This document shows positions 35,530 through 45,800 of a stretch of 64,000 nucleotides of DNA, piece after piece. The DNA comes from Rhizobium sp. BK313. GTDB lineage: Bacteria; Pseudomonadota; Alphaproteobacteria; Rhizobiales; Rhizobiaceae. Both the position numbers and the translations under genes were made by a program. How positions within the stretch are numbered: position 1 is the first letter of the stretch; each line of letters begins with the position of its first letter. The DNA is taken from assembly GCF_014193655.1 (NCBI RefSeq), contig NZ_JACHZQ010000015.1, positions 1 to 64,000 of the forward strand, written 5' to 3'. The notes beneath the pieces are model-generated. The model worked only from the letters and a program-made list of their open reading frames with translations, was not told the origin of the DNA and ran no database searches.

Positions 35530-36369
35530 ATGACCGAACGTATGGACAAACGTTTTGCCGCTCTGAAAGTCGAAGGCCGCCCGGCTCTCGTCACCTATTT
35601 CATGGGTGGCGATCCCGATTACGACACCTCGCTCGGCATCATGAAGGCACTGCCGGAAGCCGGCGCCGACGTGATCGAACTGGGCATGCCTTTCTCCGAT
35701 CCCATGGCCGACGGCCCGGCGATCCAACTCGCCGGCCAGCGCGCGCTGAAGGCCGGCCAGACGCTCAAGAAGACGCTGCAGCTTGCGACCGATTTCCGGA
35801 AGACAGATGGCGATACGCCGATCGTGATGATGGGTTACTACAATCCGATCTACATCTACGGCGTCGAAAAATTCCTCGATGATGCGCTTGCCGCCGGGAT
35901 TGACGGCCTGATCGTCGTCGACCTGCCGCCGGAAATGGATGATGAGCTCTGCATCCCGGCAATCCGCAAGGGCATCAATTTCATCCGCCTTGCGACACCG
36001 ACCACCGACGACAAGCGCCTGCCGACCGTTCTCAACAACACCTCCGGCTTCGTCTATTATGTCTCGATGAACGGCATCACCGGTTCTGCCTTGCCGGACC
36101 CGTCGCTTGTCTCGGGCGCCGTCAAGCGCATCAAGCAGCATACCGACCTGCCGGTCTGCGTCGGCTTTGGCGTCAAGACGGCCGAGCATGCGAAAGTCAT
36201 CGGCGGCTCCGCGGATGGCGTTGTCGTCGGTACGGCAATTGTCAACCAGATCGCCACCAGCCTGACCAAGGACGGCAAGGCGACCTCTGACACCATCCAG
36301 GCCGTCGCGACGCTGGTGCGCGGCCTGTCGACGGGAACGCGTTCGGCGCGCCTTGTTGCTGCCGAATAG
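35530..36369 (+). CDS. trpA: Tryptophan synthase alpha chain
   Basis: A 279-residue TIM-barrel subunit that cleaves indole-3-glycerol phosphate. The catalytic Glu is in VIELGMPFSDPMADGP, which also holds the second acidic residue; YNPIYIYGVEKFLDDA and GITGSALPDP and GFGVKTAEHA are conserved. It partners TrpB, whose gene ends 10 bp upstream, for channelled tryptophan synthesis. Confidence 0.95.
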   Translation: MTERMDKRFAALKVEGRPALVTYFMGGDPDYDTSLGIMKALPEAGADVIELGMPFSDPMADGPAIQLAGQRALKAGQTLKKTLQLATDFRKTDGDTPIVMMGYYNPIYIYGVEKFLDDALAAGIDGLIVVDLPPEMDDELCIPAIRKGINFIRLATPTTDDKRLPTVLNNTSGFVYYVSMNGITGSALPDPSLVSGAVKRIKQHTDLPVCVGFGVKTAEHAKVIGGSADGVVVGTAIVNQIATSLTKDGKATSDTIQAVATLVRGLSTGTRSARLVAAE

Positions 36370-36479
36370 TTTTCCCACATAGGCAGAGGTCTTCAATCAG
36401 AGTCGATTGAAGAAATGGCCTATGCGCATTAGGTGTCGACTACGATATCGGTTAATTCAGTCGATCAGGAGTTTTCGAA

Positions 36480-37391
36480 TTGAACTGGATCACGAATTAC
36501 GTCCGCCCGCGGATCAATTCCATGCTGGGCCGTCGCGAAGTGCCGGAAAATCTCTGGATCAAGTGCCCGGAGACCGGCGAAATGGTCTTCCATAAGGATC
36601 TGGAAGACAACAAGTGGGTGATTCCAGCCTCCGGTTTCCATATGAAGATGCCGGCCAAGGCCCGCCTCGCCGATCTCTTCGATAATGGCGATTACGAATC
36701 GCTGCCGCAGCCGAAGGTCGCGCAGGACCCGCTGAAGTTTCGCGACTCGAAGAAATATACCGACCGCCTGAAGGACAGCCGCGTCAAGACCGAGCAGGAA
36801 GACACGATTCTGGCTGGCGTCGGCAAGGTTCGAGGCCTGAAGCTGGTTGCTGTCGTGCATGAGTTCAATTTCATGGGCGGCTCGCTCGGCATTGCCGCCG
36901 GCGAGGCGATCGTCAAGGCGTTCGAACGCGCCATCGCCGAAAAGTGCCCGCTGGTGATGTTCCCTGCGTCGGGCGGCGCGCGCATGCAGGAAGGCATTCT
37001 GTCGCTGATGCAGTTGCCGCGCACGACCGTTGCCGTCGACATGCTGAAGGAAGCCGGCCAGCCCTATATCGTCGTGTTGACCAACCCGACGACGGGTGGC
37101 GTCACCGCTTCCTACGCTATGCTTGGCGATATCCATCTTGCGGAGCCGGGTGCGGAAATTTGTTTTGCCGGCAAGCGCGTCATCGAACAGACGATCCGCG
37201 AAAAGCTGCCGGAAGGCTTCCAGACCTCCGAATATTTGCTTGAGCACGGCATGGTCGACATGGTCGTCAAACGCCACGATATCCCCGATACCCTGGCTAC
37301 GCTTCTGAAGATCCTGACCAAGAAGCCGGCGAATGACGTGTCTGCGAAGGACCTGAACGGAGCGGCGCTGCCGATGGTGGCGAACGCCTAA
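36480..37391 (+). CDS. accD: Acetyl-CoA carboxylase, carboxyltransferase beta subunit
   Basis: A 303-residue beta subunit of carboxyltransferase for fatty-acid synthesis. The crotonase-like domain is intact (HEFNFMGGSLGIAAGEAIVKAFERA, PASGGARMQEGILSLMQ, TGGVTASYAMLGDIHLAEPGAEI). The N-terminal zinc ribbon is degenerate: only one Cys remains in LWIKCPETGEMVFHKDLEDN where four are usual. The start is TTG at 36480 with AGGAG upstream. It lies between trpA and folC. Confidence 0.93.
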   Translation: MNWITNYVRPRINSMLGRREVPENLWIKCPETGEMVFHKDLEDNKWVIPASGFHMKMPAKARLADLFDNGDYESLPQPKVAQDPLKFRDSKKYTDRLKDSRVKTEQEDTILAGVGKVRGLKLVAVVHEFNFMGGSLGIAAGEAIVKAFERAIAEKCPLVMFPASGGARMQEGILSLMQLPRTTVAVDMLKEAGQPYIVVLTNPTTGGVTASYAMLGDIHLAEPGAEICFAGKRVIEQTIREKLPEGFQTSEYLLEHGMVDMVVKRHDIPDTLATLLKILTKKPANDVSAKDLNGAALPMVANA

Positions 37392-37424
37392 CCTGGAACG
37401 AATGGCCGAAAGGCGGAGTGCGGG

Positions 37425-38777
37425 ATGACAGCCATGGATCAATCCGCAGTGAGCGAGGCGGCACGGGAAATCGACAAACTGATGGGGCTGCATCCCAAGG
37501 GCTTCGATCTCTCGCTCGACAGAATTACCCGGCTGCTCGACATCCTCGGCAATCCGCACAAAAAATTGCCGCCGGTGATCCATGTCGCCGGCACCAACGG
37601 CAAGGGCTCGGTGACGGCCTTCTGCCGCGCGCTTCTCGAGGCGGGCGGCCTGAGCGTGCATGTTCATACCTCGCCGCATCTCGTCAATTGGCATGAGCGC
37701 TACCGCATCGGTGTCAAGGGAGGTCGCGGCGCACTCGTCGGCGATGCGGTCTTCGCCGATGTGCTCCGGCGTATTGCCGATGCCAACGGCGGCCAGAAGA
37801 TCACGGTGTTCGAGATTCTGACCGCGGCCACCTTCATGTTGTTTGCCGAGCATCCGGCCGATGCCGCGATCATCGAAGTCGGTCTCGGTGGCCGTTTCGA
37901 CGCCACCAACGTCATTTCCGATCCGGCCGTCTCGGTGATCATGCCGATCTCGCTCGATCATCAGCCCTATCTCGGCGACCGCGTCGAGCTGATCGCGGCC
38001 GAAAAGGCGGGGATCATGAAGGCCGGCCGTCCCGTCGTCATCGGCCACCAGGAATATGATGCGGCCCTGGACGTGCTGATATCGACAGCCGAGCGGCTGC
38101 GCTGCCCGACCGCGGTCTTCGGCCAGGATTTTTCCGCCCATGAGGAATACGGCCGGCTGGTCTATCAGGACGAGTTCGGTCTTGCCGACCTGCCGTTGCC
38201 GCGCCTGCCGGGGCGGCATCAATATGCCAATGCCGCGGCCGCCATCCGGTCCGTCAAGGCGGCGGGCTTTACGGTTACCGAGGCGATGATGGAGAAGGCG
38301 ATGATTTCGGTCGAATGGCCGGGCCGCCTGCAGCGTCTGACGGAGGGCAATTTGTTGCCGCACGCGCCGGAAGGCGCAGAAATCTGGGTCGATGGCGGCC
38401 ACAATCCGGGCGCCGGCGAGGTCATTGCCGAAGCAATGGCCAATTTCGAGGAGCGTCAGCCGCGGTCGCTGTTCCTGATCATCGGCATGATCAATACCAA
38501 GGATCCGGTCGGCTATTTCAAGTCATTCACCGGCCTGGCGGAAAAAGTCTATTGCGTGCCGATTCGTGGCAGCGACTCGATGATCGATCCTGTTGTTCTG
38601 GCAGGCGCCGCCTATGACGCCGGCCTGGTGGCCGAGCCGATGTCGAGCGTCGGCCAGGCGCTAGACGCGATCAAAGAACTGGCCGTGCCCAATTTGCCCG
38701 CCCCGCGCATCCTGATCGGCGGCTCGCTTTATCTCGTCGGCGATGTCCTTGCCGATAACGGCACGCCGCCAAAGTGA
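37425..38777 (+). CDS. folC: Bifunctional folylpolyglutamate/dihydrofolate synthase
   Basis: A 450-residue Mur-ligase-family enzyme that adds glutamate to folates. The P-loop is HVAGTNGKGSVTAFCRALLE, with VHTSPHLVNWHERYRI and IEVGLGGRFDATNVI; SLDHQPYLGD binds folate. Starts at ATG 37425, 33 bp after accD, and probably co-transcribed with it. A strong bidirectional terminator follows. Confidence 0.94.
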   Translation: MTAMDQSAVSEAAREIDKLMGLHPKGFDLSLDRITRLLDILGNPHKKLPPVIHVAGTNGKGSVTAFCRALLEAGGLSVHVHTSPHLVNWHERYRIGVKGGRGALVGDAVFADVLRRIADANGGQKITVFEILTAATFMLFAEHPADAAIIEVGLGGRFDATNVISDPAVSVIMPISLDHQPYLGDRVELIAAEKAGIMKAGRPVVIGHQEYDAALDVLISTAERLRCPTAVFGQDFSAHEEYGRLVYQDEFGLADLPLPRLPGRHQYANAAAAIRSVKAAGFTVTEAMMEKAMISVEWPGRLQRLTEGNLLPHAPEGAEIWVDGGHNPGAGEVIAEAMANFEERQPRSLFLIIGMINTKDPVGYFKSFTGLAEKVYCVPIRGSDSMIDPVVLAGAAYDAGLVAEPMSSVGQALDAIKELAVPNLPAPRILIGGSLYLVGDVLADNGTPPK

Positions 38778-38791
38778 CAAATCGGACCAAC

Positions 38792-38819
38792 AAAAAAGCC
38801 CGGACGAGCCGGGCTTTTT
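38792..38819. terminator. Bidirectional terminator between folC and trxA
   Basis: AAGCCCGG and CCGGGCTT form an 8-bp stem extended by flanking A- and T-runs. It serves the convergent genes folC and trxA. Confidence 0.88.
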
Positions 38820-38839
38820 AATGAACTCATCGATACCGG

Positions 38840-39160
38840 TCAGGCAGCGCTGGAAATCCAGTTGTGCAGCGCGGTCTTGGGAGCGGCGCCAACCTTGATG
38901 TCGGCAACTTCGCCGGCCTTGAACATGGCAAGCGTCGGAATCGAGCGGACGCCGAACTGGGCAGCCAGTTCCGGGTTTTCATCGATGTTGAGCTTGGCGA
39001 CCTTCACCTTGCCTTCGAACTGTACAGCAAGCTCTTCCAGAGCCGGAGCGATCATCTTGCACGGACCGCACCATTCGGCCCAGAAATCAACGACGACGGG
39101 CTCTGCGGACTGAAGAACTTCGGCAGCGAAGTTGGAGGTATCGACTTTTACGGTAGCCAT
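38840..39160 (-). CDS. trxA: Thioredoxin 1
   Basis: A 106-residue thioredoxin with the redox motif WCGPC at residues 30-34 and the cis-proline block RSIPTLAMFK. It reduces protein disulfides in the cytosol. It starts at MATVKVDTSNF (39160); the upstream open frame is not thioredoxin-like. GGAGCA sits just before the ATG. It is 76 bp after addA and the last gene of the leftward block. Confidence 0.95.
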   Translation of the reverse strand: MATVKVDTSNFAAEVLQSAEPVVVDFWAEWCGPCKMIAPALEELAVQFEGKVKVAKLNIDENPELAAQFGVRSIPTLAMFKAGEVADIKVGAAPKTALHNWISSAA

Positions 39161-39236
39161 AGGCTGCTCCTTTACCGGGATTTGCGGGTTGTAATGTATG
39201 TGAGGGTGCGGTGCCGGAATTTCAATGTCCGGTATT

Positions 39237-42200
39237 TCACTTTGTCTTGAGCTCTGCAAGCGCCAATGCGAGTGCCTCTCCGGACAGCGTGTGGATCGAG
39301 GCATTCTCGGTATAGACGAGCACGCAATCGACGCGTTTGCCGGGGTAGAGTGGCGAGAGGATCTCACGATAGATGGCAAGCTGTGCCCGATGGGCGAAAG
39401 GAATCTCGTCCGCGACACGCGGTGGCACCCGATTCGTCTTGTAGTCGAGGATGACAAGGCGATCATCGAGCACCGTCAGTCGATCGATGCGGCCGGAGAC
39501 CGCAAAATTCTGATCGCCGAGCGTCAGCGTGCCCATGATCGAGACTTCGGCCTGGGCATGGGCGCTGAAAACGCCCTGAAGTTCAGGATGTGACAGCAGC
39601 GCCAATACGGAGTTGATCAGCGCTTCGCGCTCCGCCCGCGGCCAGAAACGTGCAGCTCGCTCGGCGTAGCGCCGCGCCGCATCGGCGCGATCTGCCGGCG
39701 CGATCTCCGGCAATGTCTGCAGCATGCGGTGGATGAAGCGTCCCTTTTCCAGGGAGCGATCCGATTTGGTCTTTTCGCTGAACAGCGGCGAGGCGACGAG
39801 TAAGTTGTCGGCCTCGTCGTCGATGATGGTACCGGCACCGGACGGGCTGAGCGGCCGAGGCAGGTTTCGTTGCGGTGGCAGGGGCCGGCTGAGCCCTCCC
39901 GGCAGCGCTCCTCGGTCCCGCATCGCTTCCACCTGTTCCATATGTTCGAAAGTGCGCTCGACCTGGGTGACACGCCAGCTCAGCCCCTGCCATTCGCCGT
40001 CCGGTCCGGAGAAACTGACAGGAGTGCAGCGTTCGCCATCCTGGCGTAGCGCCGCAGAAATCATAGCATGCCATGTATCGCCGTTTTCGCGGATGCCGCG
40101 ATAGCCGCAGATGATCAGCCTATCGGCGGCTCGCGTCATGCCGACATAGAGCAGGCGGCGATACTCCTCTTCCGCCAGAGTTTGAAGCCTGGTGGTGTCA
40201 GCCTGGGTCAGCGAATTGGCGAGTGCACCGACCGGCACCCAGACCGGCAGCGGGATTTCGTTTTTCCCGGTCTCGATCAGTCGCAACTTCGGTAGATGTG
40301 CATGTGTGAAGGCTTTGCCGCCGCCGTCGACGAGGAAGACGATGGGCGCTTCCAGGCCCTTGGAGGCGTGCACCGTCATGATCCGTACCTCGTTGCGGCC
40401 TTTGTCCTGCTCGCGCTTCACTGTCGGCGCCTCCAGCTCCAGCGTCGAGATGAAGGATTGCAGACCCGGCAGCCCGGAGGTTTCGTGATCCAGTGTGAAG
40501 GTTAGGAATTCATCAAGGATATCGCTGACTTCGGTGCCGAGCCGAGCCAGGAATTGCCGCCGGCCGCCGAAGCTGCCGAGCACACGAGCATAAAAGTCAT
40601 GCACGGATAGGCTTTTCGAAAGGGCCAGGAAGGTTTTCAGCCTGTCGACCGCATGGCGGAAGCGCTCATGACCGTCATCGGCGAATGTCTGTAGATGGCT
40701 CCAGACGCTTTCATTGTCACCTCTGTACGCCGCGACGGCAAAAACATCGTCTTCGCCGAGATCGAATAGGGGGCTCTTCAGAAGAGCGGCGAGTGAGAGA
40801 TCGTCTTCCGGCAGCAACAGAAAGCGGCCAAGCGCCAGGAGATCCTGAATGGCGATGTGGCTGGTCAGTACCAGGCGGTCGGCGCCGGCGACGGGGATAT
40901 TGTTGCGCCGCTTCAACGCCCGGGTCAGAGCGTTGACGAAGCTATCACGCTTGCGCACCAGCACGAGGATGTCGCCGGCTTCGATGAAGCGGGCCTTGCC
41001 CTTGTCGATGATTGTCCCGCGGCCAATGAGGTTGCCGATGGTCTGCGCCATACGCCGTGCCAGGATCGCCGCCGGCGCACTTTCCGGCGTCGAATCGAAC
41101 GGCGCGGTCCAGTCTTCCTCTTTCGCCAGCGGCTCCGGCGCGATCATGTCCCAGAGATCGACCGCACCGGAATGGCCGATGCGGCTGGAGCGGTGCACGA
41201 CGGGTTCGGCGACTGCGCTGAGCCCTCGGGCATTTTCCGGCGCGGTGAAAACATGATCGACGGCGGCTAGCACATCGGCGGTCGAGCGGAAGGAGAGCGG
41301 CAGTCGGATCGACGAAAACTGCTGGCCGCTGGTCGCCACCCGCCGCCGCGTCCGGTCGCTTTCCTCAGAGAAGCGTTCTGGCCGCGCACCCTGGAAGGAA
41401 TAGATCGACTGTTTCTCATCGCCGACCGCGAAGATCGTCCTGAGGGTCGGCCGGGCGCTTTCGCCGGAGAAGAAATCCTCCGCCAGAGACTGGATGACGC
41501 TCCATTGGATGGGGCTGGTGTCCTGCGCCTCGTCGACGAGGATGTGGTCGATGCCTTGGTCGAGCTTGTAGTGGATCCAGGGGCCGACGTCCTTCTTGGT
41601 CAGGAGATCGGCGGTGCGGGTGATCAGGTCTTCGAAATCGAGCTGGCTGCGTCGCTTCTTCAGTTCTTCGTAGTCACGGTTCAGCCGGTCGGCGAGGACG
41701 AGCGCTGCGCGGGTGGCGCGATACATCCGCATCAGCTTCAGCCGGTCGCGGCAGGCGACGATATGTGCGCGGGCCGCGGCGACGGCGTCGGCCAGCGTGG
41801 GTGCATCCGTCAGCATCGCCTTGACGAAAAACTGGCTGTCCGATTTCGGTTCGCCTTTGGCGGTCAGCATCACCTTTTCGAGGATCTCCGCGCGGGCGAT
41901 CGGGTTGGATTCGCGTTTAGCAAGGCGCAGGCCATAGGCGATATCCAGCGCCTTCGCGCCACCTTTGAGATCGGCAAGCGTGAGATAAAGCTCCAGCGTC
42001 GAGCTGGAGAGGCCGGGCAGCGGCCAATATTGTTCCGCGATGGCGGTCTCCGTATCATCGGGAGAAAGACCGAGCCGGGTGAGCAGTGCGGCCTCGAAGC
42101 CGCCCTTCCCCTCGGCATCCATGGTAAAGCGGCGGATGGCGTTGCGGTTGGCGACGATGTCGCCAAGCAATGTCTCCAGGCCGGATTCGTCGCCGAGATC

Positions 42201-42803
42201 GAGCACATAGGCGAAGGCTTCTGCAAGCTCCGGATTCTGATGCGGCGGCGTCGCGGTCAGCAGCGAGCGGCGAGCATCATCGAGCAGGGTCGCTGCAGCG
42301 CGATCGTCGAGAACGGAGAAATGGCCGGCAACGTTGGCTTCCAGCGGGAATTGATGCAGCAGCGCCTCGCAGAAGGCGTGGATCGTCTGGATCTTCAGCC
42401 CCCCCGGCGTTTCCAGCGCCTTGGCGAAGAGGCGGCGTGCCTCGGCGAGCTTGAGGAGACCCGGTTCCGCGCCTTCGATCTCGGCGATCCGTGCCTTCAG
42501 CTCCTCGTCCGGCAGCGTTGCCCATGCGGCCAGCCGGTCGAAAACGCGGTTCGACATCTCCGAAGCAGCGGCCTTGGTATAGGTCAAGCAAAGAATGGCT
42601 GACGGTCGTGCGCCGGCGAGAAGCAGGCGAATGACGCGCTGGGTCAGCACATGCGTCTTGCCGGAGCCGGCATTGGCCGAGACCCAGGCGGAGCGTACTG
42701 GATCGGAAGCGATGGATTGCTGGACCGTCGTCCACCCGATCCACGCGCCGGCATCATCGCTGTTGGGCAGGGCAGCCAGTTCGTTGGCGGAAAGATTACT
42801 CAT
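39237..42803 (-). CDS. addA: Double-strand break repair helicase-nuclease AddA
   Basis: An 1188-residue UvrD-family helicase with a C-terminal PD-(D/E)XK nuclease. Walker A is ANAGSGKT at residues 43-50, Walker B is LVDEAQDTSPIQW, motif III is GDEKQSIYSFQGA, and the nuclease motif is RLVILDYKTNRV. With AddB it resects broken DNA ends to Chi-like sites for RecA loading. I start at MSNLSANELAALP (42803); the addB stop overlaps it by 8 bp, showing translational coupling. Confidence 0.94.
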   Translation of the reverse strand: MSNLSANELAALPNSDDAGAWIGWTTVQQSIASDPVRSAWVSANAGSGKTHVLTQRVIRLLLAGARPSAILCLTYTKAAASEMSNRVFDRLAAWATLPDEELKARIAEIEGAEPGLLKLAEARRLFAKALETPGGLKIQTIHAFCEALLHQFPLEANVAGHFSVLDDRAAATLLDDARRSLLTATPPHQNPELAEAFAYVLDLGDESGLETLLGDIVANRNAIRRFTMDAEGKGGFEAALLTRLGLSPDDTETAIAEQYWPLPGLSSSTLELYLTLADLKGGAKALDIAYGLRLAKRESNPIARAEILEKVMLTAKGEPKSDSQFFVKAMLTDAPTLADAVAAARAHIVACRDRLKLMRMYRATRAALVLADRLNRDYEELKKRRSQLDFEDLITRTADLLTKKDVGPWIHYKLDQGIDHILVDEAQDTSPIQWSVIQSLAEDFFSGESARPTLRTIFAVGDEKQSIYSFQGARPERFSEESDRTRRRVATSGQQFSSIRLPLSFRSTADVLAAVDHVFTAPENARGLSAVAEPVVHRSSRIGHSGAVDLWDMIAPEPLAKEEDWTAPFDSTPESAPAAILARRMAQTIGNLIGRGTIIDKGKARFIEAGDILVLVRKRDSFVNALTRALKRRNNIPVAGADRLVLTSHIAIQDLLALGRFLLLPEDDLSLAALLKSPLFDLGEDDVFAVAAYRGDNESVWSHLQTFADDGHERFRHAVDRLKTFLALSKSLSVHDFYARVLGSFGGRRQFLARLGTEVSDILDEFLTFTLDHETSGLPGLQSFISTLELEAPTVKREQDKGRNEVRIMTVHASKGLEAPIVFLVDGGGKAFTHAHLPKLRLIETGKNEIPLPVWVPVGALANSLTQADTTRLQTLAEEEYRRLLYVGMTRAADRLIICGYRGIRENGDTWHAMISAALRQDGERCTPVSFSGPDGEWQGLSWRVTQVERTFEHMEQVEAMRDRGALPGGLSRPLPPQRNLPRPLSPSGAGTIIDDEADNLLVASPLFSEKTKSDRSLEKGRFIHRMLQTLPEIAPADRADAARRYAERAARFWPRAEREALINSVLALLSHPELQGVFSAHAQAEVSIMGTLTLGDQNFAVSGRIDRLTVLDDRLVILDYKTNRVPPRVADEIPFAHRAQLAIYREILSPLYPGKRVDCVLVYTENASIHTLSGEALALALAELKTK

Positions 42804-45800
42804 CGCCCGCGCCCTCCTGCTCGGTTTCCGCCGTCGACCATTCCGAGACGCGGGCAAGGTGATCGTAGTCGCCGCCATACTCGAATTGCTGGGCGGGGAT
42901 CAGCCTCGAGGAAAAACCTTTTTCGCCGGATTGCAGAAGGGCGACGAATTTGACGAGTTGGTCCATCGACTCCAGAGCCAAGTCCATAGCCGACTTTGTT
43001 TCCGTCTTGCCGCCGCGGCTGGAAAGCTCGTTGTTGACCTGATCGACCTTGAAGCGATCGCCGGGTCTAAGCCGGACATAGAGCAGGTTCTCCGGCAGGA
43101 GCGGGCCGACATTGCGGAAAGCGCCGGCCTTGAGCGCGTAGGCTTCCAGCGCCAGTTGCGGATCAAGCAGTGCGCGGGCTTGCGCCGGAGACGGATTGTA
43201 GCCGGTCTTGTAGTCGATGATATCGGCGGCCTTATCGCCCTTGAAATCGATACGGTCGGCGACGCCGGTGAGGCGGATGCCGATCGGCTCGATCTCGACG
43301 CCGGCGGGCACTTCCGTTGCTGTCCTGCGGATTTCCGGCCGCCGTTCCGCTTCCCAGGCGAGAAAGGCACGCGCCACTTCGCGAAAGCGCGGTCGCCAGA
43401 CGCTGTCGATATGAACCGGCAATTGTTCGGCGTCGAAAAGCTCGGCGACGATGCGATCCATCGCCCGCGACGCATCCGGCGTTCCGGCAATATGGCCCTC
43501 ACGGATGAAACGGTCGATGATCTTGTGATAGAGCGTGCCGCGCTCGGCTGGGCCGGGGTCGCGGTTGAAGGGATCGATCGGGTCGAGCCGCAGGACGCGG
43601 CGGGCGTAGATCGCATAGGGGTCGCGCCGCAGACGGCCGACCTCGCTGAAGGAATAGCTCTTAGGCTGCAGCTCGGCCGGCGGTTTGGGGGACGGCCTTA
43701 CCGCCGGTGCCTGGTTTTCGCCCTCGTCGATCATGCTGGCCCAATGGCGGTATTGATCGCCGCGGGCCTTCAATTCATTCGCGAATGTCTTGCCGCCCAG
43801 CGCCATCAGGCGCTGCAGCCAGCGCGATGCGACGGTCGGGGTCGAGCCTTGTCGCAGCGCGCGTGAATAGATCAGATCGTGCGTGCCGTTTGCCATTTCG
43901 AAGTCGTGAGCAAGCTGACCGATGCGCCGCTCCGGCGGTTCCAGGCCGATTTCGGTCTTCATCGTACGGGAGATGAAGGGATTGTTGGCGGTTTGACCCG
44001 GCCAGGAACCTTCGTTGAGCCCGCCAAGGATCAGCGTATCGACGCTCTGGAGGCGCGCCTCCAGCGTGCCGAAGATGAACAGGCGTGGATGGCTCAGTGC
44101 CCGGGGCTTGACCGCTTGGCCCGCGGAGAGCGCGGCCACGATGTCGATCCATTGCGGCCCGTCCGCTTGAAGTTGGCTATCGGTATCGATGACCTCCTTC
44201 AGGAGGCTTGCCAGCGTATCGCCGGCCTCGCCGGACCAGAGCGCAGCCAGGTTGCCGCGCTCGTCTGCGGCGACGGACTCCAAGGCGCGGCCTGTGCGTT
44301 CAGCCCATTCGGACAGGGTGGGGTGACTGTCGGATGCTTGCGGCAAAAGCACAGACGCCAGTGGTTCGCAAGCCTCTGTGACCCGCTGGGCCAGCGCGCG
44401 TGCCCGGTCCACGGCGTCCGGGGGCAGGGATTTGCGCCAGTGTGGCGGATGGCGGTCCATGGCCTGTTCGGCAAGCTGGCGGTCGAGCAAGGATTCCAGC
44501 GCGCCGATATCGACATCGGCAGTGCCACCCCTCAAGGCCAGGATTTCCAACGCATCGACGCCGAGCTGCAACGCATCCTGGGCTAGGCTGAAACGGGCGA
44601 GAGGATGCTTGAGCAGCGAAACGACGGCGACAGGATCGCCGGGACGAAGCGTAGCTTCGAGCAGCAATTGCAGCAGCGCACCCTGCGGCGTGGCGGCAAG
44701 CGGCGTGCCGGCCGAATCGTCGGCAATGATGCCGAAACGTGCCAGCTCCGCCGTAACGCGCCGGGCCAGATTGCGGTCCGGCGTGATCAGCGCCGCTTGG
44801 CTCTCGCCACCGTTCCGTCCGGGTTTTTCCAGCGCAAGCCGCAAAGCGATGGCGATCGCAGTTGCCTCTTCCCGCTCGTTTGCCGCTTCGATCAGGGCGA
44901 CATCGGCAAAGGCTCGCGCAATGGAGCCTGGCGCGAGCGTCTTTTGCCACGCTCCCCAGCCGCTGGTCGCCTTCGCGGGTGCAAGGGCGCGTGACAGGAT
45001 CTGTGCGCGCATCTGCATGCTCTCGGACGCTTCGGCAACGGTTTCGACATCGCTCCGGGTCGCACGCAGCCGCTTCAGCAGCAGCGACAGGCCATATTGC
45101 GGATGACTGCGTGTTGTCGGATCGACCTTCTCGCCGGCGCCAAGTTCCGGGGCTACCAAACGCCAGTCCTCTTCCGGCATTGTGAGGTCGAGCCCCGGCA
45201 GCACGATGACGCCCTGCGGCAGGGACGCAACGGCAGCGATCAACTCCGCTGTAGCCGGCACGGAACCGGTGGAGCCGGCGATGATAATCGGCCCGGCATG
45301 CTGCATGGTGGCAAGCCGCTGCGCTTCGGCGCGCAGAATGGCGTTGCGGTTCCGGGCAGGCGAGGATTTGCCGAGTTCCTCCAGCCGTGCCGGCCAGAAG
45401 GCGCTGGCGATCTGAAGGAATTCAGCCGTCAGTTGCCACCAGAGCGCATGGTCCTCGGCACTGAGATTGCTAAGCTCGGCCCAGTCGCGATCCTCGGTCT
45501 CGATGGAATCGATGAGTTCCGCAAGATTGCGCGCCAGCCAGATGGCATCCGCGGGGCTCGCCGGAGCAACGAGCGGCGAATCTGAATGGATGTCGCGAAC
45601 GATTTGCGGCAGCTTGTTGCGCCAGGCGAGGATCAGCCGCGCCAATTCCAGCAGTCGCGCCGTATTGGCAAGCGGCTGCGCCAGGTCCGCGGTCGCTGGC
45701 AGGGCCTCGTCGAAATAACCGTTGTCGTCATCGGTCTCGCCGAGCGGGCGGATCACCGGCAGGATGGCGGAGCGGCCACCGAGCAGGTCGACGAACTCCG

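Noticed and set aside
36465..38402. A 645-codon open frame on the minus strand opposite accD and folC
   Set aside because: Low-complexity Arg/Asp/Gly-rich translation without domains, fully antisense to two recognised genes.
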